Source: Candidatus Gastranaerophilales bacterium (GTDB lineage: Bacteria; Cyanobacteriota; Vampirovibrionia; Gastranaerophilales; Gastranaerophilaceae). Taken from it: DNA of 38,598 nucleotides. The stretch covers positions 1-38,598 of the forward strand of contig CALUQJ010000009.1 in the NCBI GenBank assembly GCA_944322865.1. The letters run 5' to 3'. The translations under genes were made by a program, and so were the position numbers. This document shows positions 1 through 8,150 of the stretch, piece after piece. Position 1 is the first letter of the stretch, and every line of letters starts with the position of its first letter. The notes under the pieces were generated by a model that saw nothing but the letters and a program-made list of their open reading frames with translations, was not told the DNA's origin and did not search any database.

Positions 1-3
1 AAA

Positions 4-75
4 CTCCCCAGGTTGGACTCGAACCAACAACCTACCGGTTAACAGCCGGTTGCTCCGCCATTGAGCTACTGAGGA
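4..75 (-). tRNA. tRNA-Asn (GTT)
   Basis: Read on the minus strand this folds as a complete tRNA. The acceptor stem TCCTCAG pairs with CTGGGGA (one G-U), the T arm is GTTGG-TTCGAGT-CCAAC, and the anticodon loop CTGTTAA carries GTT, so it reads Asn codons. The discriminator base is G, as in Asn tRNAs, and the 3' CCA is not encoded. No other tRNA gene adjoins it. Confidence 0.95.
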
Positions 76-180
76 ATGTTTACCTTTTTATATTAGTATG
101 AAAAAAATTATTTGTAAATACCTTTTTAGCATTTTTTTGAAAAAATTTTTTCTATATATTCTATTAACTGCCACGGTAAC

Positions 181-1989
181 CTATTTTAACGATGATAATT
201 TAACCAATTTCTCAAAATCCGTATGTCTTTCTGACAATTCATCAAAGGTACCGATATCAACTATCTGTCCTGCTTTCATATACACAAGTTTATTACATGC
301 CTTCAATGTTGATAGTCGATGCGCTATCGCTATTATTGTTTTTTTATTCTTGAACATGCCCAACATCTCTGTTATTTCACTTTCTATTTGCACGTCCAGC
401 GATGCTGTTGCTTCATCCAATATCAATATATCTGGATCTCTATACAGCGCCCTCGCTATGGCAAGACGCTGTTTTTGTCCCTGTGACAATCCCGTTGAAT
501 CAACAAGTGGTTTGGCATTTATCCCATCTTTATAGCCGGCAATTATATCTGTCAATTGTGCCGCTGTTAATACATGTTTTACTTTCTCATCTATTATCTC
601 ATCAGAAGGTATTCCCCATGCTATGTTTTCTCTGAACGATTTGTCCAAAACATTAACCTGCTGAGGTACATATCCTATAATATGTCTGAAATAAGGAAAA
701 TTCTTCGGGGTTAATTTCATGCCGTCAAGCAGTATCTCGCCTGAATTTACAGGCAGCAAGCCCATTATAATATCCGCAAGTGTACTTTTACCGGCGCCGG
801 ACAGACCGATTATGCCTATAAAATCCCCCTTATTTATTGTTAAATTTAAATTCCTGATTACAGGTTTGCCTTCTACATATTCAAAATTTATATTCCTTAA
901 TTCTATTCTGTCGTTGAACGTTAATTGTTTTTTGTTATTGGCATGCAACGGTTTGAATTTTTTCAATCCGAATTTATCATAGTATTCGTTTATTTTACGC
1001 AGGTAATCTCTCGTTGCATTGATATTTATTATTGATGTTTGTATACGGTTAAGAGCTGGGGCTATTCTGAATATTGCCGCCGCTATAATCGCGTATGATG
1101 CCACCAGCGCTGAATTGTTAGTCATGGTGTTTACTGAAATAATTGCTCCTAAAAGCAGTAAGGACGTAACAATTAATATCTCAATTATGTATGGCGGTAT
1201 TGAGCCATAAAATCCGTTTATGACCTGCAACTTACGGATTTCTGCTTCCTGCTTTGCATAATTTTCATAAAAAGCATTTTCTGATGATACTATCTTAAAT
1301 TCTTTTAAATTGTATATTATCTCCATTATTGTTTTGTTATAAGTTTGAGATTTTTCATTCATTAGCTTTGAAAGGTTACTGATTTTATTTTTGAAATACT
1401 TGTTCTGAACACTCATGCTTACAACAACAAAAATAATAGTCACTGTTGCCGCAAGCGGAAATTTGAAAAATAAAAGCAATATTATCATGGCAATAATTAT
1501 TACATTGGTAACCAGATTAAGTGCACGCATGACAAAGCCATCTATTGACTGCGGTACAAGGGTTGTTAATATGTACATTTTATCTGCCCTTGAAATTGTC
1601 ATGGTATCTTTATATGGTGCATAAATAAAATATTCCATAAATAATTTTGTCAAATCTTTTTTCCAGTTTGATACAAATTTGCTTTGTACATATGTGTTGA
1701 AAATAATATAAATATTTTTCAGGATAAAAATAGCAAGAACGGAAAATCCTATTATAAATGCTGTAAGAAGTACATTATTAATATGCGTTATCTCTACATA
1801 TTTTTGATAATATAAAGAATTTGTTACAATATCAGGGCTGATAATCATCATGATAAACGGGTAAATCAATGCGATACCAACAAATTCAAAACAACCAGCA
1901 ATCAGCGATAATACAAAGAATATTCCGAGTTTCAGGTATCTGCCGCCGGCAAAATTGTTTATAAAATTTCTGAAATTACTAAGTTTCAT
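181..1989 (-). CDS. PglK/MsbA-like ABC exporter (fused membrane and ATPase domains)
   Basis: A 602-residue half-transporter. The N-terminal half (about 1-330) has six hydrophobic segments. The C-terminal half is an ATPase with Walker A GLSGAGKST (395-403), Q-loop YVPQQ, signature LSQGQ (501-505; third position Gln rather than the canonical Gly), Walker B ILILDE (521-526) and the H-loop AIAHR. Length and architecture fit homodimeric ABC exporters. The N-terminal half and the NRIQTS stretch near residue 314 remind me of PglK/WlaB flippases, which move lipid-linked oligosaccharides across the inner membrane; that substrate is inference, since MsbA-type lipid or peptide exporters look similar. 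The start is supported by an AAGGAT Shine-Dalgarno 8 nt upstream. It is transcribed divergently from the BI-1-like gene across a 92-bp gap. Confidence 0.85.
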   Translation of the reverse strand: MKLSNFRNFINNFAGGRYLKLGIFFVLSLIAGCFEFVGIALIYPFIMMIISPDIVTNSLYYQKYVEITHINNVLLTAFIIGFSVLAIFILKNIYIIFNTYVQSKFVSNWKKDLTKLFMEYFIYAPYKDTMTISRADKMYILTTLVPQSIDGFVMRALNLVTNVIIIAMIILLLFFKFPLAATVTIIFVVVSMSVQNKYFKNKISNLSKLMNEKSQTYNKTIMEIIYNLKEFKIVSSENAFYENYAKQEAEIRKLQVINGFYGSIPPYIIEILIVTSLLLLGAIISVNTMTNNSALVASYAIIAAAIFRIAPALNRIQTSIININATRDYLRKINEYYDKFGLKKFKPLHANNKKQLTFNDRIELRNINFEYVEGKPVIRNLNLTINKGDFIGIIGLSGAGKSTLADIIMGLLPVNSGEILLDGMKLTPKNFPYFRHIIGYVPQQVNVLDKSFRENIAWGIPSDEIIDEKVKHVLTAAQLTDIIAGYKDGINAKPLVDSTGLSQGQKQRLAIARALYRDPDILILDEATASLDVQIESEITEMLGMFKNKKTIIAIAHRLSTLKACNKLVYMKAGQIVDIGTFDELSERHTDFEKLVKLSSLK

Positions 1990-2030
1990 TTGTTAATCCT
2001 TATTAATAAATCATTAAGATATTTGAAAAT

Positions 2031-2059
2031 TTGATATTATATAGCTTATACTATACAAT
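2031..2059 (+). promoter_or_regulatory. Sigma-70-type promoter of the BI-1/YccA-like gene
   Basis: A -35 box TTGATA (2031-2036), a 17-bp spacer and a -10 box TACAAT (2054-2059). Transcription would begin about 2066, just upstream of the strong AAGGAGG-like ribosome-binding site of the gene at 2082. Confidence 0.55.
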
Positions 2060-2081
2060 ATGGTAAAGGAAGGAGAATATT

Positions 2082-2813
2082 ATGTCAAATCCTGTATTAA
2101 ATGAAAAGTTTTTGGAGAACGAACGAGTTCTTCAAGGGGAACCTATGTCGATTAACGGTTCTATTTCAAAATCTTTTATTCTTTTTGGAGTATTGCTTGT
2201 TGCAGCTGCTTACACCTGGTTTTTGATGGCATCAGGCTATACTGATATGGCAGGCATGCTGGCTGTAGGCGGAGCTATTGTAGGCTTTATTCTGGCTATG
2301 GTTATTATTTTTACAAGAAAAGCCATGCATATCCTCACACCGCTTTATGCAATTTGTGAAGGATTTTTTGTCGGCGGTATTTCAGCTATGTTTGAAGCTT
2401 CATATTCTGGTATTGTATTTCAGGCAGTAACAGCTACTTTTGCGGCTGTTTTCTCAATGCTTGCGCTTTACAGAACTGGGCTTATCAGAGCAACTGAAAA
2501 GTTTAGATCTGTAATACTTATTTCAACACTGTCAATTGCTGTAATTTATTTAATTCAGATTATTGCGTCATTCTTTGGACGCGGTATTCCTCAAATTTTT
2601 ACTTCAAGCAATTTAGGTATTGTATTCAGCCTGTTTGTAGTTGCAATTGCAGCATTAAATCTTATTTTAGATTTTGATTTTATTGAACGCGGAGCTGAAG
2701 CTATGCTGGAAAAACAGTATGAATGGTATGGTGCATTCGGTTTAATGGTAACTGTTGTTTGGTTATACATTGAACTTTTAAAATTACTCGCTAAATTAAA
2801 TAGCAGACGGTAA
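2082..2813 (+). CDS. Bax inhibitor-1/YccA family membrane protein
   Basis: A 243-residue integral membrane protein with about seven hydrophobic helices. The N-terminus SNPVLNEKFLE and the order of the helices match the bacterial BaxI_1 branch of the BI-1/YccA (TMBIM) superfamily. Members are thought to be calcium-leak channels or modulators of membrane protease activity; the exact role of this branch is not established. The C-terminal segment with the acidic residues DFDFIERG is typical. The start follows a strong AAGGAGAATATT ribosome-binding site. It is a single-gene transcript ending at a hairpin terminator at 2822-2853, divergent from the ABC exporter. Confidence 0.85.
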   Translation: MSNPVLNEKFLENERVLQGEPMSINGSISKSFILFGVLLVAAAYTWFLMASGYTDMAGMLAVGGAIVGFILAMVIIFTRKAMHILTPLYAICEGFFVGGISAMFEASYSGIVFQAVTATFAAVFSMLALYRTGLIRATEKFRSVILISTLSIAVIYLIQIIASFFGRGIPQIFTSSNLGIVFSLFVVAIAALNLILDFDFIERGAEAMLEKQYEWYGAFGLMVTVVWLYIELLKLLAKLNSRR

Positions 2814-2821
2814 AAACAAAT

Positions 2822-2853
2822 AAAAAAAGCTCCCTTGAACGGGAGCTTTTTTA
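2822..2853. terminator. Bidirectional intrinsic terminator
   Basis: The hairpin AAAAAGCTCCC-TTGAAC-GGGAGCTTTTT has an A-run on the left and a T-run on the right, so it can stop transcription from both sides. It sits between convergent genes and its right arm overlaps the stop codon of the minus-strand methyltransferase gene (2851-2853). Confidence 0.85.
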
Positions 2854-3828
2854 TTCCCTTTTCCATATTGCCGGAACTTTTGTTTCATAATATACAGGTT
2901 CAAAACCTCTTTCTTTTAAATTTTTATACAGAATAGAAGCTACTTCTTCTGAATGATCGCTTTTGTGAGAGCCTAAAACAAATAATCCATTTTTACCAAT
3001 GGCTTTATCGACCTGCACAACAAACTGATTTATGGTTGGTATAAGTCTTTTTTGTGGTAAAGGAGCTCTATAAGAAACATCATTTTCAGCTGTTGTTAAG
3101 TGATAAAGTGCATTTCTAAATAAAAGAACATCTGTCTTGTGGGGTTGAACGAGTTGATCAAGCTTCATTATATCCCCTTGAATAAACTTACATTTATCTG
3201 CTTTATCAGGATTGATTTTATATGATTTAATTGCAATGTGCGGATTATATTTTTTCAATGCAAGCTCAACCATCCATTCCCAAAAAGTCTGCTTTGGCTT
3301 TTTATATGGAATTTCTGTGAAAAATTTATTAAACAAATTTTTATATTCTATCTCTTTTTCTGATAGCGGAGCTTTTGTAGGAAAAGCAAGATAAGTATCG
3401 TTATTTGCCGCCGTATGCATATCGAGAAGAACACAGTTGTCCGGGTCACCTGCTATTTCTTTGATTATAAAAATACCTTTTTTGGCTTCTTTAATTATAT
3501 TATTACCTATATCAAATCCAGTTATGTTAATTTTCTTCCCGCAATTGTCTGTCATCATAGCAAGCGTATAAGTTTCATACCCTTTTGAGCATGCTCCGTC
3601 CAAAATATTTATTTCTTGTTTGTCGGTGAACATTCGCTGTATATATTTTTTTATAAATTCTAAAGTGTCAGGTTCTCTGAAAAAAGAAGTTTCCTGTATT
3701 AATTCTTTGCGAAGTCCGACAAAAACATCTTTCCCTAATTTTTCGACGCAAGTTTCACCGCAGAAATTTATTTTACGATTTGGATAAGAATTTTTTTGAG
3801 AGATAGGAACATTTGTAATATTTATCAT
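2851..3828 (-). CDS. CheR-like SAM-dependent methyltransferase with lineage-type N-terminus
   Basis: 325 residues. After a polar N-terminus ending INFCG (20-24) come features of CheR-type methyltransferases: SFFREP (49-54), an SAM-binding motif I LDGACSKGYE (76-85), an acidic FDIGNN loop near 104 and a FRNALYHL motif near 237 equivalent to the CheR F/CRN block. CheR enzymes methylate glutamates of chemoreceptors, but there is no CheR N-terminal helical domain here and no chemotaxis gene nearby, so the substrate is unknown. It lies 51 bp downstream of mtaB on the same strand and may be co-transcribed. The upstream AGG sits too close to the ATG to act as a normal ribosome-binding site; a weak TTTAAG hexamer lies 6 nt before the ATG. 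Confidence 0.7.
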   Translation of the reverse strand: MINITNVPISQKNSYPNRKINFCGETCVEKLGKDVFVGLRKELIQETSFFREPDTLEFIKKYIQRMFTDKQEINILDGACSKGYETYTLAMMTDNCGKKINITGFDIGNNIIKEAKKGIFIIKEIAGDPDNCVLLDMHTAANNDTYLAFPTKAPLSEKEIEYKNLFNKFFTEIPYKKPKQTFWEWMVELALKKYNPHIAIKSYKINPDKADKCKFIQGDIMKLDQLVQPHKTDVLLFRNALYHLTTAENDVSYRAPLPQKRLIPTINQFVVQVDKAIGKNGLFVLGSHKSDHSEEVASILYKNLKERGFEPVYYETKVPAIWKRE

Positions 3829-3879
3829 ACCTAACTTAAATCAGCACAAAAAATAAATTGACCGGCTTGGTGTTGAATT

Positions 3880-5175
3880 TTACAAAATTTCACAATAAAT
3901 ATGTCCGTTTTGGTAACTTACGATTTTAGCATTTTGAAGAGTGTTTGCCAAAGTTGTATCTTTGGAATTTGTTATAAGAGTAAGGTAATTTCTTGTAATA
4001 CCTTTCATAAAGCCTGTTTTTTTATCAGGGTGTTTTTCAACCAGTATCTCTCTGACTGTTCCGATATTTTTGTTTATAAATTCTCCGTATTTGTGTGCGG
4101 AAATTGCTTTAATAATTGCAGCACGGCGCTCTTTTTCCTTTTCCTCAACCTGATTAGAACTGGTGGCGCCAACTGTTCCTTTACGTATTGAATACGGGAA
4201 GGTGTGGATTTGTGATAATCCTGAGTTTTCAAGATTTTTTTGTGTAATTTCAAAATCTTCATCTGTTTCACCTGCATATCCGGTTATTATGTCGCTGCCT
4301 AAAAACGGAAGGTCAAACATAGTATTGATTTTATCTATTTGCTCAAGATATTTTTCAACGGTATAAAATCTGTTCATAGATTTCAGAGTTTTATTGCAGG
4401 CAGATTGAAGAGATAGGTGAAAATGCGGGCAAAACTTTTCTGATTGTGCTAAAAACTCCAGCAAATCGTTTGTAATTTCAAGCGGATTAAGCGAGCCTAA
4501 TCTGTAACGCGCAATGGTTGTTTTGTTTTCAATTTCTCTTAATAAATCAATAAGTACAAGTCCTAAATCTTTTCCCCATAACCCTATATGAATACCTGTC
4601 AGAACAACTTCTTTGAATCCGTGAGCGGACAGATTATTTATCTGTTCAATTATAAATTCGATATCAGCACTTCTGCTTTTCCCGCGTGCAAAAGGGATTA
4701 TGCAATATGAGCATCTGTTGTCACACCCATCTTGAATTTTTACACTCGCACGGGTTTTTGTCATATCTTGCAGAACAGCTTTGTGAAAAGTTTTAAGCTG
4801 CATAATATCCGATGCGGCACTTTTTATATTGTCTTTTAATATATTTTGTATGGTTTCGTATAAATTCAGTTTTTCATCATTGCCAATAACATAATCAATA
4901 AAATCATTTTGCAAAAGCTGTTCTTTTTCAATTTGAGCAAGACAGCCTGTTAATATGGTTGTTATACCTGATTTTTTGTGCTTTGCATTTCTTAAAATGT
5001 ATAATGCTTCGTGGTCACTTTTTCCGGTAACAGTACAGGAATTTAGTACAAAAATATCGGCTGTTTCAATATTCTCAGCCATTTGCAATCCGTTTTTAAT
5101 AAGATTTTCTTTGATAATCGCGCTTTCAAACTGGTTAGCTTTACAGCCCATTGTGTGAATGTAAAATTTCTTCAT
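3880..5175 (-). CDS. mtaB: tRNA (t6A37) methylthiotransferase MtaB
   Basis: A radical-SAM methylthiotransferase of 431 residues that converts t6A to ms2t6A at tRNA position 37 in the cytoplasm. Domain order is an N-terminal UPF0004 domain (KKFYIHTMGCKANQFES, then NSCTVTG and TGCLAQ supplying the auxiliary-cluster cysteines), the radical-SAM CxxxCxxC motif in GCDNRCSYCIIPFARG, then a C-terminal TRAM-like region. The open frame extends 51 codons further upstream, but that extension is unconserved and runs over the divergent promoter. The family start MKKFYIHTMGC is at 5175. There is no Shine-Dalgarno before it; instead a -10 TATAAT ends exactly 6 nt before the ATG, so the mRNA is predicted to be leaderless. 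Confidence 0.93.
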   Translation of the reverse strand: MKKFYIHTMGCKANQFESAIIKENLIKNGLQMAENIETADIFVLNSCTVTGKSDHEALYILRNAKHKKSGITTILTGCLAQIEKEQLLQNDFIDYVIGNDEKLNLYETIQNILKDNIKSAASDIMQLKTFHKAVLQDMTKTRASVKIQDGCDNRCSYCIIPFARGKSRSADIEFIIEQINNLSAHGFKEVVLTGIHIGLWGKDLGLVLIDLLREIENKTTIARYRLGSLNPLEITNDLLEFLAQSEKFCPHFHLSLQSACNKTLKSMNRFYTVEKYLEQIDKINTMFDLPFLGSDIITGYAGETDEDFEITQKNLENSGLSQIHTFPYSIRKGTVGATSSNQVEEKEKERRAAIIKAISAHKYGEFINKNIGTVREILVEKHPDKKTGFMKGITRNYLTLITNSKDTTLANTLQNAKIVSYQNGHIYCEIL

Positions 5176-5181
5176 TTCTGT

Positions 5182-5210
5182 ATTATATGTAAACAAAAAA
5201 TAATTGTAAA
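5182..5210 (-). promoter_or_regulatory. mtaB promoter with predicted leaderless start
   Basis: On the minus strand: -35 TTTACA (5210-5205), a 17-bp spacer, -10 TATAAT (5187-5182), then ACAGAA and the ATG at 5175. The expected +1 coincides with the A of the start codon. Confidence 0.7.
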
Positions 5211-5247
5211 TATTTATGAATTTAAAACTACGATTATAGCAAAAAAA

Positions 5248-5276
5248 TTTACTTTCGTGTTTAAATATGGTACAAT
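5248..5276 (+). promoter_or_regulatory. Promoter of the gene at 5302
   Basis: TTTACT (5248-5253), a 17-bp spacer, TACAAT (5271-5276). Transcription would begin near 5283, giving a short leader that contains the AGAAGG ribosome-binding site. It is divergent from the mtaB promoter. Confidence 0.5.
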
Positions 5277-5301
5277 TATATATACGAAAGAAGGTATGTG
5301 T

Positions 5302-6117
5302 ATGCAGGTACAAGCAATAAATAATCAATCATTCAGCGGTAATACAAGAGAAGCAGGCAGCAAAAGACGAGCAAATATAGATGCTGCTATAGCTTTAAGT
5401 GATAGCGATTTAAGACGCGCGGCATTCTATCAGGCATGCTTGCAGACTGATGAAGAAAAACATAATAAAATCGACAGAGCTGCTATTTTGTCATTACCTG
5501 TTATTGCGGCGGCAAGAGATTCTATTTTGAGCCGCGGGCAGGATGTAAAATTTTTCAATGGTGTACTTTATTCAAGCCCTGCTGCACGTGTAATTACCGG
5601 TTTAAAAACACTGGGACGCTGGGGCGCCGCAATAGGTATTGCTGCCGGCGTTGTTGCAGCTACGGACAAATTGGAAGAAAAATCACCTAAATTCAGACGA
5701 TTTGCAAAAGAGCAGCCATATACAATGTTAGCAGGTGCATTTGCAACTGCTGTCGGGATTAATTACGCAGTACAAAAGGGTGTAAATAAACTCGGTGAAA
5801 AAATTATAAACAAAGACATTCAGAAATCTTGGCATAATATAAGCTTAAAAGTAGTTAAATTTAATGAAAATAAACTTGTTAAGAATGCTGTTAAAAAATA
5901 TGCTAATCTGACTGCAAAAATGCATCCTGCATTAAAAGGTATTGGCGCAATAGGTTTGGCTGCTGCACCTTTAGTAATCGGTGTCGGTACAATTATTCAC
6001 TCTTTGAACCATTCTTCTGTAAGAAATAAACAGGCAGTACAGAATTATACAAACCTGAAAACTGCACAGGCTGTTTTGGCTAATGCAAGAGCCAGAGAAC
6101 TCGCTGAATTGCAGTAA
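5302..6117 (+). CDS. Hypothetical three-helix membrane protein with SFSG N-terminal motif
   Basis: 271 residues; I do not recognise a family. The N-terminus MQVQAINNQSFSG fits a motif seen in two other proteins of this window. A polar helical region (about 20-75) is followed by three small-residue-rich hydrophobic helices (about 101-121, 139-158 and 212-233) separated by basic loops, and a C-terminal helix rich in Ala, Asn and Gln. It is likely an inner-membrane protein. The start chosen is the second of two close ATGs: AGAAGG ends 7 nt before 5302 but only 1 nt before 5296. A much longer upstream extension of the frame overlaps mtaB and its promoter and is rejected. It converges with adenine deaminase. 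Confidence 0.75.
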   Translation: MQVQAINNQSFSGNTREAGSKRRANIDAAIALSDSDLRRAAFYQACLQTDEEKHNKIDRAAILSLPVIAAARDSILSRGQDVKFFNGVLYSSPAARVITGLKTLGRWGAAIGIAAGVVAATDKLEEKSPKFRRFAKEQPYTMLAGAFATAVGINYAVQKGVNKLGEKIINKDIQKSWHNISLKVVKFNENKLVKNAVKKYANLTAKMHPALKGIGAIGLAAAPLVIGVGTIIHSLNHSSVRNKQAVQNYTNLKTAQAVLANARARELAELQ

Positions 6118-6155
6118 CTCGGTAAATCTAATCCTGCCATTACTTTGTTTAACCG

Positions 6156-7865
6156 TTAGACAAACAATTGAGTTTGTTTAAATTGGCAGACATCAATCAG
6201 ACCTTTATCTGTGATTTTTAATTCAGGTATAACAGCCAGCGATAAAAATGCCATGCTCATAAATGGATCTTTAATACTACAGTGGATTTTTTTGACCGCT
6301 TCGTTAATAATATTCAACTGCTGTATTACTTCTTGAGCCGGTTTGTCAGATATCAAGCCAGCTATAGGTAACTCCAGTTTAGCAAGAGTTTTTCCGTTTT
6401 CAACAACTACTTTACCACCTTGTGATTTGACAAGTTCAACCGCTGCATAATACATATCATCATCGTTTGTACCAATAATTATCATATTATGAGAATCGTG
6501 CGCTACAGTAGAGGCTATTGCGCCTGATTTTAGCCCGAATCCCTTAACAAAGCCTAACCCGATATTTCCGCTTGCTCTGTGACGTTCAATAACTGCGATT
6601 TTCAGGATATCGTTTTGAGTATCGCTTTCGGCAAAACCGTCTTTAATTAAGGCATTTTCAATAGTTTCCTTTGTTATAAGCTGATTTTCTATAACATTGA
6701 TGACCTTGATATTTTTTGTTGCAGCCGGTATTTTTAATTCATCTTTATAAAGATATTTTATGTTAACAGATCCGCGCAAAGGCGGCGGGATAATATCTTT
6801 TAAATCAACGGTAAGCTTACCATTCTCAGCAACCTGTAGACCGTTTTTAAAGACGCTTAATACATTAAAATCATTTAGATTATCAAGTACAACAAAATCA
6901 GCCTTATATCCCGGTGCTATTGCTCCCAGATTTGAAAGTTTAAAGTATTCAGCAGTGTTAAGACTAGCCATTTGAATTGCTTTAACCGGCGGAACTCCCT
7001 TTGATATAGCTGTTTTAACCATTGCGCCTATATGTCCGTTCAAATCCTGCGGATGGCGGTCATCGGTTACAAACATGCATTTTCTTGTATTGTATTTTTG
7101 CATAAGCGGAACAAGTGCCTCTAAATCCTTTGCGGCAGTTCCTTCTCTAATCATTATACTCATACCGAGTCTTAGTTTTTCGACAGCCTCTTGAGGGGTA
7201 GTGCATTCATGGTCAGAACGAACTCCTGATGAAACATAGGCACAGAGATCTTTCCCGCTTAGATGCGGAGAATGTCCGTCTATTCTTTTATCTTTTTCCA
7301 AACCGAGTTTAACTTTGCTCAATACATTTCTGTCATTATCAATAACCCCGGGAAAATTCATCATCTCCGCAATACCGAGCACCCAGGGAGCATCAATTAA
7401 TAAAGCAAGATCATAACTGTTTAAATCTACGCCTGAAGTTTCCAGATTGGTTGCCGGAACGCAGGAAGGCAGCATCATATAAACATCAAGCGGTAAATTT
7501 TTTGTAGCTTCACGCATAAAACTAATCCCTTGTAATCCCATGACATTTGCTATTTCATGCGGATCTGCAATAACTGTTGTTGTACCTGACGGCACAACTA
7601 TCTTTGCAAATTCTGATGGCAGCAGCATTGAACTTTCAAGATGAACATGCCCGTCTATAAATGAAGGTGAAAGATATGCTCCTTTTATATCAATCTCTTT
7701 TTCTCCACAATATCCCTGTCCTATACCGACAACTTTTCCGTCAGCTACTGCAACATCAGCTTCGTATATTTCTTCTGTAAATACATTTATTACATTTGCG
7801 TTTTTTATTACCAGATCAGCTTTTATTGCACCTTTTGCAACATCGATTATTTTTTCCAGATTCAC
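6156..7865 (-). CDS. ade: Adenine deaminase
   Basis: 569 residues, full length for the AdeC family of the amidohydrolase superfamily, which converts adenine to hypoxanthine and ammonia for purine salvage. The metal-binding HxH lies in SFIDGHVHLESSM, followed by VPSGTTTVIADPHEIANV and GHSPHLSG, all typical of AdeC. The C-terminal half has the family-specific VKGFGLKSGAIASTVAHDSHN. Translation starts at GTG, preceded by AAGGAGAG at proper distance. A TTGAAT-16 bp-TAGAAT promoter lies upstream. No purine riboswitch aptamer is evident in the short leader. Confidence 0.95.
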   Translation of the reverse strand: MNLEKIIDVAKGAIKADLVIKNANVINVFTEEIYEADVAVADGKVVGIGQGYCGEKEIDIKGAYLSPSFIDGHVHLESSMLLPSEFAKIVVPSGTTTVIADPHEIANVMGLQGISFMREATKNLPLDVYMMLPSCVPATNLETSGVDLNSYDLALLIDAPWVLGIAEMMNFPGVIDNDRNVLSKVKLGLEKDKRIDGHSPHLSGKDLCAYVSSGVRSDHECTTPQEAVEKLRLGMSIMIREGTAAKDLEALVPLMQKYNTRKCMFVTDDRHPQDLNGHIGAMVKTAISKGVPPVKAIQMASLNTAEYFKLSNLGAIAPGYKADFVVLDNLNDFNVLSVFKNGLQVAENGKLTVDLKDIIPPPLRGSVNIKYLYKDELKIPAATKNIKVINVIENQLITKETIENALIKDGFAESDTQNDILKIAVIERHRASGNIGLGFVKGFGLKSGAIASTVAHDSHNMIIIGTNDDDMYYAAVELVKSQGGKVVVENGKTLAKLELPIAGLISDKPAQEVIQQLNIINEAVKKIHCSIKDPFMSMAFLSLAVIPELKITDKGLIDVCQFKQTQLFV

Positions 7866-7896
7866 AATTACTCTCCTTATTCCGCTATTTTTTAAA

Positions 7897-7924
7897 ATTC
7901 TATCATTAAAATTTCTAAATTCAA
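7897..7924 (-). promoter_or_regulatory. ade promoter
   Basis: Minus strand: TTGAAT (7924-7919), a 16-bp spacer, TAGAAT (7902-7897). The leader to the GTG at 7865 would be about 25 nt and contains the AAGGAG site. Confidence 0.5.
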
Positions 7925-7960
7925 TAACAAGAATAGACAGTTGGGTAATTGTATCACAGG

Positions 7961-8050
7961 TATAATAGGGCTTAAATATAATTAAATCTTTTTCATACTT
8001 CCAGCTATTCTTAATTCCAACGAGTCTTTTTTATAAAAGACTCTTTTTTT
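7961..8050 (+). ncRNA. Candidate small RNA with orphan terminator
   Basis: A perfect -10 TATAAT (7961-7966) precedes about 80 nt without an open frame, ending in a strong plus-strand intrinsic terminator: GAGTCTTTT-TTAT-AAAAGACTC (8022-8043) followed by a T-run (8044-8050). No coding gene lies upstream on the plus strand that this terminator could serve, because ade is transcribed away from it. The -35 is poor at normal spacing (TAGACA is 21 bp away), so the promoter is uncertain. The terminator itself is solid; the sRNA is inference. Confidence 0.4.
8022..8050 (+). terminator. Intrinsic terminator, plus strand, no gene assigned
   Basis: A 9-bp stem with a 4-nt loop followed by seven T residues on the plus strand. 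The reverse direction lacks a T tract. It lies upstream of the gene at 8151. Confidence 0.7.
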
Positions 8051-8138
8051 GTCAGAGTTTCGGCATTTGAATATTTATGGTAAATCTGGCAGACGGCTTT
8101 AATCTAATATAAAAAGCAGCATATTAATGTTTTTGTCA

Positions 8139-8150
8139 TATAATAGAAAT
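8139..8150 (+). promoter_or_regulatory. -10 element giving a predicted leaderless start for the gene at 8151
   Basis: TATAAT (8139-8144) is followed by AGAAAT and then the ATG at 8151. No Shine-Dalgarno is present. The -35 region is weak. Confidence 0.5.

Noticed and set aside
5083-5301. N-terminal extension of the membrane protein at 5302
   Set aside because: It would cross the divergent promoters and the mtaB start. The AGAAGG site and the SFSG-type N-terminus both support 5302.
7866-7950. Purine riboswitch before ade
   Set aside because: The predicted leader is only about 25 nt and lacks the three-stem aptamer and its conserved loops.
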